Assembly: GCF_002838065.1 (NCBI RefSeq)
Contig: NZ_PIZU01000023.1
Location: forward strand, 16,102 to 80,101
Reading direction: 5' to 3'
Origin: Mycobacterium hubeiense
GTDB taxonomy: Bacteria > Actinomycetota > Actinomycetes > Mycobacteriales > Mycobacteriaceae
DNA: 64,000 bases
Part shown: piece after piece, positions 41,758-50,759 of the stretch
Position numbering within the stretch: position 1 is the first letter of the stretch
Layout of the letters: each line of letters opens with the position of its first letter
Translations under genes and position numbers: made by a program
The notes under the pieces: generated by a model
The model's input: only the letters and a program-made list of their open reading frames with translations
The model's database searches: none
What the model was told of the DNA's origin: nothing

Positions 41758-42086
41758 CCCGTCCCGCAGCGATCCGGCTCACCGACTTGGCCGACCCGGT
41801 CTTTCCGGAGGCGGCGCAACCGATGCGAGAAGCCTTGGCCGGCTACGGCGCCACCCTGCAGCTGGCGCCCGACGAGTTGCTGGCAGTGGCGAAAGAGCGT
41901 ACCGGCCTTGACAACTGGGGTGATCCCGCGTTCCGGGAGCGCCTCGACGTGTTGTGTGCGGCGCTACGCGAAGAGGCTGACCTCTCCGACGTCGGCGTGG
42001 CCGTGGTGTTCGAGCAGGTGGTGCAGAACCTGGTGAACCGCCTTCGCCTGGAAGCGCTGATCGCCGCGCATCCCGAGATCGACTAG
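41754..42086 (+). CDS. N-terminal part of a split sulfotransferase
   Basis: 110 residues, ending in TAG at 42084-42086. GTG 41754 overlaps the previous stop. The sequence (GLDNWGDPAFRERLDVLCAALREEADLS ... VNRLRLEALIAAHPEID) has the form of the N-terminal helical segment that precedes the PAPS-binding loop in mycobacterial sulfotransferase-like proteins; normally HPEI... continues directly into the P-loop strand. Here a stop separates them, and the next codon, GTG 42087, is in the same frame. See the following entry. Confidence 0.75.
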   Translation: MTRPAAIRLTDLADPVFPEAAQPMREALAGYGATLQLAPDELLAVAKERTGLDNWGDPAFRERLDVLCAALREEADLSDVGVAVVFEQVVQNLVNRLRLEALIAAHPEID

Positions 42087-43010
42087 GTGCGGATCGAACG
42101 CCCGATCATCATCTGCGGGCTGCCCCGCACCGGAACCACTCACCTGCACAACCTGATTGCCGCCGACCCGGCGATCCGCTACCTCCCGTACTGGGAGAGC
42201 CTCGAACCGTTCCCCGCGCCCGGCGAGGACGATCCGGCACCTCGGCGGGAGAGGTGCGCGACGGGCCTGGACCTGGTGAACACGTCGATGCCCGATTTCA
42301 AACGGATGCACGACATGACCGTCGACCACGCCCACGAGGAAATCCAGCTGCTGGCCAACGACATCTCCGGCATGCTGTTCGAAACCACCTACTACGTACC
42401 GAGTTTCGCCGCTCACTACAAGACTCACGACCAGGCTCCGTCCTACGCGTATTTGAAGCGCACCCTGCAGGCGTTGCAGTGGTTGCGGGGCGGCAGGCGG
42501 TGGGTGCTGAAGTCGCCGCAGCATCTGGAGCAGTTCCCGACGTTGGCGGCGACGTTCCCTGACGCTACTTTCGTTGTGACGCATCGCGATCCGGTCGAAG
42601 TGACGCAATCGATGGCGACGATGATCAGCTACGCCGCGCGCATGGGATGCGCCCACCCCGATCCCGTCAAGATCTCTCGCTACTGGCTCGAGCGCGCGGA
42701 GGACTTGCTCAACGGGTGTGTTCAGGACCGCGACGTGCTGCCGTCAGCGCAGTCGATCGACGTGCGGTTCGAGGACTTCATGGCCGACGAAGAAGGCACC
42801 GTCGCAGCGATTTACGAGCTCGCCGAGCAACAGTTCGACGATCGGGTCCGCGCCGCCATGACGCAGTTCCGGGCCGACCATCCGCGTGGCCGCTACGGCG
42901 GGGTCATCTATCAACCGTCCGACCTCGGGCTGGACCCCGACGAGGTCGCCGCCCGGCTGGGCACCTACCGCGACCGGTTTGTCGCCGATCAACCCCTGGA
43001 GAATCGATGA
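42087..43010 (+). CDS. Sulfotransferase, PAPS-binding part (after in-frame TAG)
   Basis: 307 residues from GTG 42087 with PAPS 5'-phosphosulfate loop PIIICGLPRTGTTHL (6-20), 3'-phosphate motif FVVTHRDPVEVTQSMATMI and GGRRWVLKSPQHLEQFP. Mycobacterial relatives are single proteins of about 380-420 residues, matching the sum of this and the preceding part (110 + 307). GTG is directly after TAG, with no ribosome-binding site, so translation would need reinitiation, readthrough or the gene is a pseudogene. Product would transfer sulfate to a lipid alcohol by family analogy. Confidence 0.72.
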   Translation: MRIERPIIICGLPRTGTTHLHNLIAADPAIRYLPYWESLEPFPAPGEDDPAPRRERCATGLDLVNTSMPDFKRMHDMTVDHAHEEIQLLANDISGMLFETTYYVPSFAAHYKTHDQAPSYAYLKRTLQALQWLRGGRRWVLKSPQHLEQFPTLAATFPDATFVVTHRDPVEVTQSMATMISYAARMGCAHPDPVKISRYWLERAEDLLNGCVQDRDVLPSAQSIDVRFEDFMADEEGTVAAIYELAEQQFDDRVRAAMTQFRADHPRGRYGGVIYQPSDLGLDPDEVAARLGTYRDRFVADQPLENR

Positions 43011-44062
43011 ATCAGCCCATTTCCGCTGACGCCTGGGTCGCCACCAGCCTCGGCGATCCGGTCAAGGTCCTCGAACGGCAAACGGTCGAGGTGCGACCGC
43101 CGGGGCCCAACGAGATCCGAGTGGCGGTGCAGGCGTTCTGCTTGAACTTCAACGACATCGACATCATCCGGGGCCGCTATACGACGCTGCCGCTGGAGCC
43201 GCCGTTCGTCCCGGGCATGGAGAGCGTCGGCGTCGTGGAAAGCGCGGGACTGGGTGCCGAGCATCTGGTCGGCCGGCGGATCGTCGGTATCCCGGTGATG
43301 GCGTTCGGCGGGTACGCGTCCTACGCGATCGTCGACGCCGCAACCGCTTTGGAGCTGCCGGACTGGATCAGCAACACCGACGGGGCCGCGCTGCACTACC
43401 CGTTTCACCTTGGCTGGTTCGCGCTTCGCGAGCGGGGGAGGCTACAGCCCGGCGAGACGCTGCTGGTGCATGCAGCCGCCGGCGGAACAGGTTCGGGCGC
43501 ATTGGTTCTCGGCAAAGCACTCGGTGCGCGGGTGATCGCGACCGCCGGCAGCGACGAGAAGGTGGCGTTCTGCAAGGAACTCGGCGCGGACCATGCGATC
43601 AACTATCGCAACGGCGACTGGGTGGACGAGGTCATGGACCTGACCTACGGGCGCGGGGTGGATGTCGCGTTCGACGCCGTCGGCGGTGACGTGACCGTCC
43701 AGACTTTCAAATGCATGGGGTTCAACGGTCGGCATCTGATGGTCGGCTTCGCCGAGGACATCACGCTGGAAGACGGCGACTATCTCACGCCGCGGCCCAT
43801 CGCCTACGGCAACTTCGACCTGTGCGGAGTGTGCCTGGTCTACGTCACCGACCCGGTGGCGATCCGCCGCACGCTCGGCTTCAACTGGCCGGCCCGCTCG
43901 GCCGGGCTCGACGCCCACGCCCAGATCCTCGAGCTGATCCGCACCGGCAAGATCCGGACCGTCGTGGGCGCCGAGGTCGGATGGGAGGATCTGCCGGAAG
44001 CGTTGCAGCGCATGGAGTCACGGTTGACGACGGGGCGCCTCGTCGTCACCGCCGGCGCTTAG
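43007..44062 (+). CDS. Zinc-independent alcohol dehydrogenase/quinone oxidoreductase (MDR family)
   Basis: 351 residues. GroES-like N-domain (CLNFNDIDIIRGRYTTLP, VPGMESVGVVESAG) and Rossmann domain with LLVHAAAGGTGSGALVLGKALGARVIATAGSDEK. No Zn-binding Cys cluster, hence the quinone-reductase-like branch. NADPH-dependent reduction of an enone or similar is expected; substrate unknown. ATG overlaps the previous stop (ATGA), closing the TetR-DUF1214-sulfotransferase operon. Confidence 0.86.
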   Translation: MNQPISADAWVATSLGDPVKVLERQTVEVRPPGPNEIRVAVQAFCLNFNDIDIIRGRYTTLPLEPPFVPGMESVGVVESAGLGAEHLVGRRIVGIPVMAFGGYASYAIVDAATALELPDWISNTDGAALHYPFHLGWFALRERGRLQPGETLLVHAAAGGTGSGALVLGKALGARVIATAGSDEKVAFCKELGADHAINYRNGDWVDEVMDLTYGRGVDVAFDAVGGDVTVQTFKCMGFNGRHLMVGFAEDITLEDGDYLTPRPIAYGNFDLCGVCLVYVTDPVAIRRTLGFNWPARSAGLDAHAQILELIRTGKIRTVVGAEVGWEDLPEALQRMESRLTTGRLVVTAGA

Positions 44063-44147
44063 CTGGTTGATCACTCCCAACATTTGGGGGTAATCCACCC
44101 GCCAAGGGCTCCTGGTTTGTTCCCCTCCGCGAACGGCTACATCAGAG

Positions 44148-44161
44148 TTACTGTCGAGTAA
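44148..44161. promoter_or_regulatory. Inverted repeat TTACT-gtcg-AGTAA upstream of the acyl-CoA dehydrogenase
   Basis: Perfect 5-base arms, 25-38 bases before the ATG. It overlaps the likely promoter (GTAATAG). Possibly an operator for a fatty-acid-responsive regulator. Confidence 0.4.
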
Positions 44162-44185
44162 TAGCCGGACGGGCGGAGGTGCGCG

Positions 44186-46078
44186 ATGACCGCAACCGAA
44201 CATGTCACCGAGCGACAGGCCAGGCAGGTCGCCGAGCAGGCCCGGGAGGCGCAGTGGCGCCAACCAAGCTTCGGCAAGGAGCTCTTCCTCGGCAGATTGC
44301 GGCTGGACCTGGTGCATCCGCATCCCAGCGGCGCGCCGGAGGCCGCCGAACGCGGTGAGGCATTCCTGGCCAAACTCCGCGAATTCTGTGAGACGCAAAT
44401 CGATCCCACGGTCATCGAACGGGACGCGCAGATCCCCGACAAAGTCATCCTGGGCCTCAAGGAGCTTGGCGCGTTCGGCATGAAGATCGCCCCCGAGTAC
44501 GGCGGAATCGGTCTTTCGCAGGTGTACTACAACAAGGCGCTGGCGCTCGTCGGCTCGGTGCATCCGTCACTGGGCGCACTGCTCTCCGCGCACCAGTCGA
44601 TCGGGGTGCCGCAACCCGTCAAGATGTTCGGCACCGACGAGCAGAAGCAGGCCTGGCTGCCGCGGTGCACCCGCGAGATCAGCGCGTTCCTGCTCACCGA
44701 ACCCGACGTCGGCAGCGACCCGGCCCGGCTGCACACCACCGCAACGCCCGACGGCGACGACTATGTGCTCAACGGCGTCAAGCTGTGGACCACCAACGGT
44801 GTCATCGCCGACCTGCTGGTGGTGATGGCCCAGGTGCCCAAGAGTGACGGCCACCGAGGCGGCATCACGGCGTTCGTCGTCGAAGCGGACGCACCCGGCA
44901 TCGTGGTGGAAAACCGCAACGCGTTCATGGGATTGCGCGGCATCGAGAACGGCCTGACCCGGCTGACGGATGTGCGGGTGCCCGCCGCGAACCGCATCGG
45001 CCGCGAGGGCGAAGGGCTCAAAATCGCGCTGTCGACCCTGAACGTGGGGCGGCTGTCGCTGCCGGCGGTGTGCACGGGGTCGGCGAAATGGTGTCTGAAG
45101 ATCGCCCGCGAGTGGTCGCGCGAACGCGTGCAGTGGGGCAGGCCCATCGGTGAACACGAAGCCGTCGCCGGAAAGATCGCATTCATCGCGGCCACCGCCT
45201 ACGGCCTGGAGGCGATGCTCGACCTGGCCAGCGAGCTGGCCGATGCGGGCGCCACCGACATCCGGATCGAGGCGGCGCTGGCCAAGCTCTACGGCTCGGA
45301 GATGGGTTGCCTCATCGCCGACGAGCTGGTGCAGATCCGCGGCGGGCGGGGATTTGAGACCGCCGCGTCCCTGGCCGCCCGAGGCGAACGCGGCGTACCG
45401 GCCGAGCAGGTGCTGCGCGACCTGCGGATCAACCGCATCTTCGAAGGCTCGACGGAGATCATGCATCTGCTGCTCGCGCGCGAAGCCGTGGATGCGCATC
45501 TGTCGGTGGCCGGCGACATCATCGACCCCGACGCCGATCTGCAGCACAAGGCGAAGGCGGCCGCACAGGCCGGCAAGTTCTACGCGCGGTGGCTCCCCAC
45601 CCTGGTGACCGGTAAGGGTCAGCTACCGACGTCGTATGGCGAATTCGGGCCGCTGGCAACACATTTGCGGTACGTGGAACGGGCCAGCCGCCGTCTGGCG
45701 CGCAGCACGTTCTACGCGATGTCGCGCTGGCAGGGCAAGCTGGAGCACAAGCAGCGATTCCTGGGTCGCATCGTCGACATCGGCGCTGAGTTGTTCGCGA
45801 TGACCGCCGCTTGCGTTCGGGCGCAAAGAGACCGTGCCGACACCACCGCGGTCGAGCTTGCCGACGCGTTCTGCAGCCAGGCCCGGGTGCGGGCGGAGAA
45901 GCTTTTCGACGAGCTCTGGAACAACAGCGACGACTCCGACCGCACGCTGGCCCGCGGCGTGCTCGACGACCGCTACACCTGGCTGGAGGAAGGCATACTC
46001 GACCCGTCGATCGAGGGCCCGTGGATCGCCCAGCATGGTGGTGACGCGAAGCACGACGTGCACCGCGTCATCCGCTGA
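44186..46078 (+). CDS. Long-form acyl-CoA dehydrogenase (FadE10-like)
   Basis: 630 residues, longer than the usual 380-400 because of a C-terminal extension, as in VLCAD-type and FadE10 (Rv0873, about 650). The flavin/substrate motif LLTEPDVGSDPARL and the conserved RIFEGSTEIMHLLLAREAV are present; the EIMHLL glutamate region is the family signature near the active site. Catalyses the alpha,beta-dehydrogenation of an acyl-CoA in beta-oxidation. FadE10 orthology is from resemblance in size and sequence, not proven. 123-base upstream interval contains the inverted repeat listed separately. Confidence 0.88.
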   Translation: MTATEHVTERQARQVAEQAREAQWRQPSFGKELFLGRLRLDLVHPHPSGAPEAAERGEAFLAKLREFCETQIDPTVIERDAQIPDKVILGLKELGAFGMKIAPEYGGIGLSQVYYNKALALVGSVHPSLGALLSAHQSIGVPQPVKMFGTDEQKQAWLPRCTREISAFLLTEPDVGSDPARLHTTATPDGDDYVLNGVKLWTTNGVIADLLVVMAQVPKSDGHRGGITAFVVEADAPGIVVENRNAFMGLRGIENGLTRLTDVRVPAANRIGREGEGLKIALSTLNVGRLSLPAVCTGSAKWCLKIAREWSRERVQWGRPIGEHEAVAGKIAFIAATAYGLEAMLDLASELADAGATDIRIEAALAKLYGSEMGCLIADELVQIRGGRGFETAASLAARGERGVPAEQVLRDLRINRIFEGSTEIMHLLLAREAVDAHLSVAGDIIDPDADLQHKAKAAAQAGKFYARWLPTLVTGKGQLPTSYGEFGPLATHLRYVERASRRLARSTFYAMSRWQGKLEHKQRFLGRIVDIGAELFAMTAACVRAQRDRADTTAVELADAFCSQARVRAEKLFDELWNNSDDSDRTLARGVLDDRYTWLEEGILDPSIEGPWIAQHGGDAKHDVHRVIR

Positions 46079-46082
46079 GCGC

Positions 46083-48383
46083 TCAGTCCTCCTTGCGGAT
46101 CAACCGCATCAGCGCCTCGCGATCGGGCGCAAGCAGTTCCGCGATCCGCTCATGGTTCAGGTCGGCGACGATGATCTCGCCCACCTCCTGGTAGACGTCG
46201 CGGAAGATGCCGTGCGACTTCATCTTCTCGGTCTGGTACACGTTGTCCTCGGTGGGCGTGACGTAGTACACCGCCTCCGCCTTGAAGCGGTGCACCAGCC
46301 AGAGATGGACCAACGTCATCAGTCGCTTCTTGCGCAACTTCTCGGCGAAGGTGTTCTGGTCGCGCACCGTCAGGATGCTGCGGCCGTGCCGGTCTTTGAT
46401 TGGATCGACGATGACGTTGGCGAGCTTCTCCTCCTCGCCGCCGTCGCGTTCGCCGAAGATGCCGAGCTCCAACACATCCGAGCCGGGGCGTGTCGGACGC
46501 AGCTGAACTCGCAGCTTCTCGCCGAGCTGATAATGCTCGCTCCACAGCGCAAGCCATTCCTCGAGCAGCTTCTTGGGCACCTCGGTCTGCACCAGGTGCT
46601 GGTGCTGCGTCGAACCCTTGCCCATGGCCTTGGTGGTCGCCGTGCGGCCCGACGACGCGGCCAGCGCGGCATCGCTGCGCGGCCCGCCGACCAGGGTTTG
46701 CGGTGTGCGGTACGGCGATTCGACCAGACGCATCTTGCGCTGCAGACGCGCCAGCGCGAGCATGCCGTCCTGTCGCAGCGCGGTGGCGAACTCCTCGGCG
46801 GCCACACCGTCGATCTGGTGCCCGCCGTAGGTCATGAAGTTGAAGACGAAGCCCATCTTGCCGAGCTCTTCGGGGAAGCGCCGCATCTCCTCGTCGCTCA
46901 TACCGGTGGTGTCCCAGTTGAACGAGGGGGACAGGTTGTACGCCAGCATCTTGTCGGGGTACACGGCGTGGATGGCGTCGGCGAACTGTTTGGCGTCGGC
47001 CAGGTCGGCGGTCTTGGTCTCCATCCAGAGGATGTCGGCGAACGGTGCCGCGGCCAGTGACTTGGCGATCGCATACGGGATGCCGCCGCGGACTTGGTAA
47101 TAGCCCTCGGGGGTCTTGGCCCGTTCTGGATCCCAGCCGGCGTCGGCGCCCAATTCCCGCGCCTTCTCGCGAGCTTCGTACAGCGACGCGCGTTCGGCGA
47201 ACCGCTGCCATTCCGCGGCGCTCATCTCCGGCGGCTCGCCCTCGTTCTCGCGGAACTGCAGCAGTTCGGCCACCGCGTCGCCGTAGGTCTCCAACCCGGC
47301 GTCCTCCTGCCAGGCGTCGACGAACTGCGACTCGACCTTGTCGAAGAGCGCGTCGACCGATTGCTCCTCGCCGTTGCGCCACGTCTGAGCCGCCTCGGCA
47401 ATCAACGCCGTGATGCCCTGGCGCTCCAGCCAGGTGTCGGCGGCGGCGTACTCACCGTCGGGCAGCGAGTAGAGCAGATGGCCGTTGAGCTCGGTGACCC
47501 CCGACTCGTAGAAGCGCCGCATCATCGCGAGATAGCATGCCTTGTACGACGGGATCTTCAGGTTGGTGGCGCCGAGCAGGAACGGCTGGTCACGCTCGTC
47601 GGCGCGGCTGTCGATGAGGTTGGCCGCCTCGGCGTCGGTGCGCGCGACGATGATGCCGGGCACCCGCATGATGTCCAGCTGGAAGCGCGCGGTGTTGAGC
47701 CGCTTGATCTGCTCGTCGGAGGGAACCAGCACCTTGCCGCCCTGATGCCCGCACTTCTTGGTGCCGGGGCGTTGGTCCTCGATGTGATATCCGGGCACGC
47801 CGGCCTCGACGAAACGACGAATCAGGTTGCGCACGTGCGGATCTCCGCCGTGACCGGTGTCGGCGTCGGCGATGATGAACGGCCGGTAGTCGGTGGCCGG
47901 GGTGGCGGCACGCTGCTCATCGGTCATCTTCAGCCGCAAATACTGCTGGTTGCGGTCGGCGGTCAGCAGGGCCCGCACCAGGCCCGCGGCCTCGTCGGGC
48001 ACCTGGCTCAACGGATAGCTCGCGAGATCCGGCCCGGGGTCTTCGCTGGTGGAGCCCTTCGCGGAGGTCGCCCAGCCGCCGAGGTAGATGCCCTCGATGC
48101 CCATCCGCTTGATCGTCACCGCCTGCCCGGGCGAGTACGGGCCGAAGGTGGTGATGCTCTTGCGCTCGGCGAACAGTTCGCGCAGCCGGGCGTAGAACGC
48201 CGTCGCCGCCTCCCGCGCGATGGTGTAGTCGGTGGGGATCGTGCCGCGCTGCTCGACTACCTGGCGGGCCGAGTAGAGCCGGGTGATGCCCTCGAACCGA
48301 GGACTGTCGAAGTATCGCTGCGTCGCGGCGACGTCCTGCTCGAATGGTGTGGCTGGCTGTGCATCAGCTTCGACGATGGCCAT
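46083..48383 (-). CDS. aceA: Isocitrate lyase, ICL2 type (AceA)
   Basis: 766 residues, the long ICL2 form. Catalytic loop KKCGH (209-213; Cys211), metal/substrate segments IADADTGHGG (171-180) and YHIEDQRPGTK, and the C-terminal regulatory domain (about 600-766) that binds acetyl-CoA or propionyl-CoA in M. tuberculosis ICL2. Cleaves isocitrate to glyoxylate and succinate and can act on methylisocitrate; supports growth on fatty acids and cholesterol. The gene is intact here, whereas it is split in M. tuberculosis H37Rv (Rv1915/Rv1916). Divergent from tpx. Confidence 0.95.
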   Translation of the reverse strand: MAIVEADAQPATPFEQDVAATQRYFDSPRFEGITRLYSARQVVEQRGTIPTDYTIAREAATAFYARLRELFAERKSITTFGPYSPGQAVTIKRMGIEGIYLGGWATSAKGSTSEDPGPDLASYPLSQVPDEAAGLVRALLTADRNQQYLRLKMTDEQRAATPATDYRPFIIADADTGHGGDPHVRNLIRRFVEAGVPGYHIEDQRPGTKKCGHQGGKVLVPSDEQIKRLNTARFQLDIMRVPGIIVARTDAEAANLIDSRADERDQPFLLGATNLKIPSYKACYLAMMRRFYESGVTELNGHLLYSLPDGEYAAADTWLERQGITALIAEAAQTWRNGEEQSVDALFDKVESQFVDAWQEDAGLETYGDAVAELLQFRENEGEPPEMSAAEWQRFAERASLYEAREKARELGADAGWDPERAKTPEGYYQVRGGIPYAIAKSLAAAPFADILWMETKTADLADAKQFADAIHAVYPDKMLAYNLSPSFNWDTTGMSDEEMRRFPEELGKMGFVFNFMTYGGHQIDGVAAEEFATALRQDGMLALARLQRKMRLVESPYRTPQTLVGGPRSDAALAASSGRTATTKAMGKGSTQHQHLVQTEVPKKLLEEWLALWSEHYQLGEKLRVQLRPTRPGSDVLELGIFGERDGGEEEKLANVIVDPIKDRHGRSILTVRDQNTFAEKLRKKRLMTLVHLWLVHRFKAEAVYYVTPTEDNVYQTEKMKSHGIFRDVYQEVGEIIVADLNHERIAELLAPDREALMRLIRKED

Positions 48384-48437
48384 GTCGCTACGCTCCTGTG
48401 CTCGACCCCTACCTCACCGACAATACGGCGGCGTTTT

Positions 48438-48451
48438 CCCCAACGGTGGGG
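48438..48451. promoter_or_regulatory. Inverted repeat CCCCA-acgg-TGGGG between aceA and tpx
   Basis: Perfect 5-base arms within the 120-base divergent promoter region, 55 bases from aceA and 53 from tpx. May be a regulator site; no assignment. Confidence 0.35.
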
Positions 48452-48503
48452 TAATGGACCACCCTGGTCGGCGGCGACGGGTTGGCCTTGGCAGACTGTC
48501 CGC

Positions 48504-49001
<498 letters not shown>

Positions 49002-49148
49002 CAGCCGGGGTCACCGTTCGATCTCGGAACGGCAACTCCTTGGCCTTGCCGCGCGCGTCGACTCGGTCGCGTTCACCGCGGGTTATAGACAGTGTTCTGG
49101 TGACGCGTGTCTACCCCATGTGTTCGCGCTGAGGTTCGGAGAATTCGG

Positions 49149-49691
49149 ATGAGACGCATTTGTGCGGTCATGGTCGGCTTGGCCATGTTGGTGGTGACGC
49201 CCGGGCTGGCGGGCGCCTACCCATACCCGCGGCCCGCGGGCAACCAGCAGGCGATCGAATATGTGATCGCGCGGGGACTTTCGCAGCGGGGCGTGCCGTT
49301 TTCCTACGGCGGTGGCGACGCTTCCGGCCCCACCCGCGGCAGTGGCCCGGCGGCCAACGCCGTCGGCCTCGATCAACAGGGCCGTGTCGTCGGGCTCGAT
49401 CCGGCGGCGTCGGTCGTCGGCTTCGACGCATCCGGCCTGATGGTGTATTCGTTCGCGGGCGTGGGTATCAAGCTGCCGCGCTCGTCGGGCGCGCAGTACC
49501 AGGTCGGCCGCAAGATCCGGCCGGAACAGGCGCTTCCCGGCGACCTGATCTTCTACGGCCCCAACGGAAACCGAAGCGTCGCCTTGTTTTTGGGCAACGG
49601 GCAGATGCTGGAGGCCACCGATCCGGTGGTCACGGTGTCGGCGGTGCGCACCGAAGGCATGGCGCCGTACTTGTCGCGCATCATCGAGTGA
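49149..49691 (+). CDS. RipD-like NlpC/P60 protein lacking catalytic residues
   Basis: 180 residues: signal peptide (about 1-23) and a single NlpC/P60 domain (about 34-180) with ARGLSQRGVPFSYGGG and KLPRSSGAQYQVGRKI. The catalytic Cys of the DCSG motif is Ala94 (FDASG) and the catalytic His position in RSVALFLG is Ser143, so no peptidase activity is expected; M. tuberculosis RipD (Rv1566c) has the same substitutions and binds peptidoglycan. Between G69 and A94 three imperfect repeats (AVGLDQQG, VVGLDPAA, VVGFDASG) form an insert. ATG 49149 has GGAG upstream. Confidence 0.85.
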   Translation: MRRICAVMVGLAMLVVTPGLAGAYPYPRPAGNQQAIEYVIARGLSQRGVPFSYGGGDASGPTRGSGPAANAVGLDQQGRVVGLDPAASVVGFDASGLMVYSFAGVGIKLPRSSGAQYQVGRKIRPEQALPGDLIFYGPNGNRSVALFLGNGQMLEATDPVVTVSAVRTEGMAPYLSRIIE

Positions 49692-49715
49692 CGCCCGGCG
49701 GGTAGCTTCGACAGC

Positions 49716-50726
49716 GTGACCGAACTGACGAACCGCCAGATCGTCCTGCGCCGCCGTCCCACGGGCCTCGTCGAACCCGCTGACACCGAACTGATTTCCG
49801 CGCCCGCCCCCGAGCCCGCCGACGGTGAGGCGCTGGTCCGCACCACCTACGTGGGCCTCGACGCCGCCGTTCGGACATGGCTCAACGACCAGCCGGGCTA
49901 TCTGCCCCCGGTGCAGCTCGGCGAGGTCATCCGAGCGGCCGGGATCGGCGAGGTGGTGGCGTCGCGCTGCCCGGCCTATGCCGTCGGCGACGTAGTGACC
50001 ACGTTGACCGGATTCCAGGAATACGTCCTGGTACGCGACGACATGTTCACCACGCCGGTGCCGGGCCCCGCGGTGGACCAGTTGGCGGTGATGTCGGTGT
50101 ACGGGCCCACCGGGGCGACCGCCTACTTCGGTATGACCGGCATCGGACGGCCGCAGCCGGGAGAGACGGTCGTCGTCTCGGCCGCGGCCGGCGCGACCGG
50201 ATCGATCGCCGGTCAGATCGCCAAGATCGCCGGAGCCCGCGTGGTGGGTATCGCCGGTGGGCCGCAGAAATGCCGAGTTGTGATGGAAGACTTCGGGTTT
50301 GACGCATGCATCGACTACCGCGAAGGCGATGTGGCAGCCGCGCTCAAGCAGCACTGCCCGCGGGGGGTCAACGTCTATTTCGACAACGTCGGCGGACCGA
50401 TCCTCGACGCGGTGCTGGGCCGGCTGGCACCCAAGGCGCGGGTGGTGCTGTGCGGGGTGATCTCCAGCTACCTCACCGGCGAGCATCCGGGCCCGGCCAA
50501 TTACGTGAATCTGCTCTCCAAGACCGCGCTAATGCAGGGGTTCAACGCGCTCGACGAGTGGGGCCGATTCGACGAGGCGTTCGCCGCGTTGCGCCAGTGG
50601 GAGCAGGACGGTCTGCTGGTGCACCGGGAGACCGTGATGGAGGGCATCGAGTCGTGCGTGGATGCCCTCAACGGGCTGTTCACCGGGGCCAACATCGGCA
50701 AGATGCTGGTGAAGATCAGCGAGTAA
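49716..50726 (+). CDS. NADP-dependent MDR oxidoreductase (CurA/leukotriene-B4 12-hydroxydehydrogenase-like)
   Basis: 336 residues. N-terminal YVGLDAAVRTWLND, cofactor motif VVSAAAGATGSIAGQIAKIAG, then YFDNVGGPILDAVLGRL and ALMQGFNALDEW, all typical of zinc-less alkenal/one reductases of the PTGR/CurA group. Expected to reduce alpha,beta-unsaturated carbonyls with NADPH. It starts 25 bases after the RipD-like gene and 34 bases before the flavoprotein gene, so a three-gene unit is possible. Confidence 0.86.
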   Translation: MTELTNRQIVLRRRPTGLVEPADTELISAPAPEPADGEALVRTTYVGLDAAVRTWLNDQPGYLPPVQLGEVIRAAGIGEVVASRCPAYAVGDVVTTLTGFQEYVLVRDDMFTTPVPGPAVDQLAVMSVYGPTGATAYFGMTGIGRPQPGETVVVSAAAGATGSIAGQIAKIAGARVVGIAGGPQKCRVVMEDFGFDACIDYREGDVAAALKQHCPRGVNVYFDNVGGPILDAVLGRLAPKARVVLCGVISSYLTGEHPGPANYVNLLSKTALMQGFNALDEWGRFDEAFAALRQWEQDGLLVHRETVMEGIESCVDALNGLFTGANIGKMLVKISE

Positions 50727-50759
50727 CGCCCCGCTTGTGCTCATAGTATTGATAGCGAA

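Noticed and set aside
15704..42086. Genome-wide TAG recoding as an explanation for both in-frame TAG cases
   Set aside because: Many intact genes in the window end normally at TAG (for example eis and the SDR itself), so TAG acts as an ordinary stop here; each case must have its own cause.
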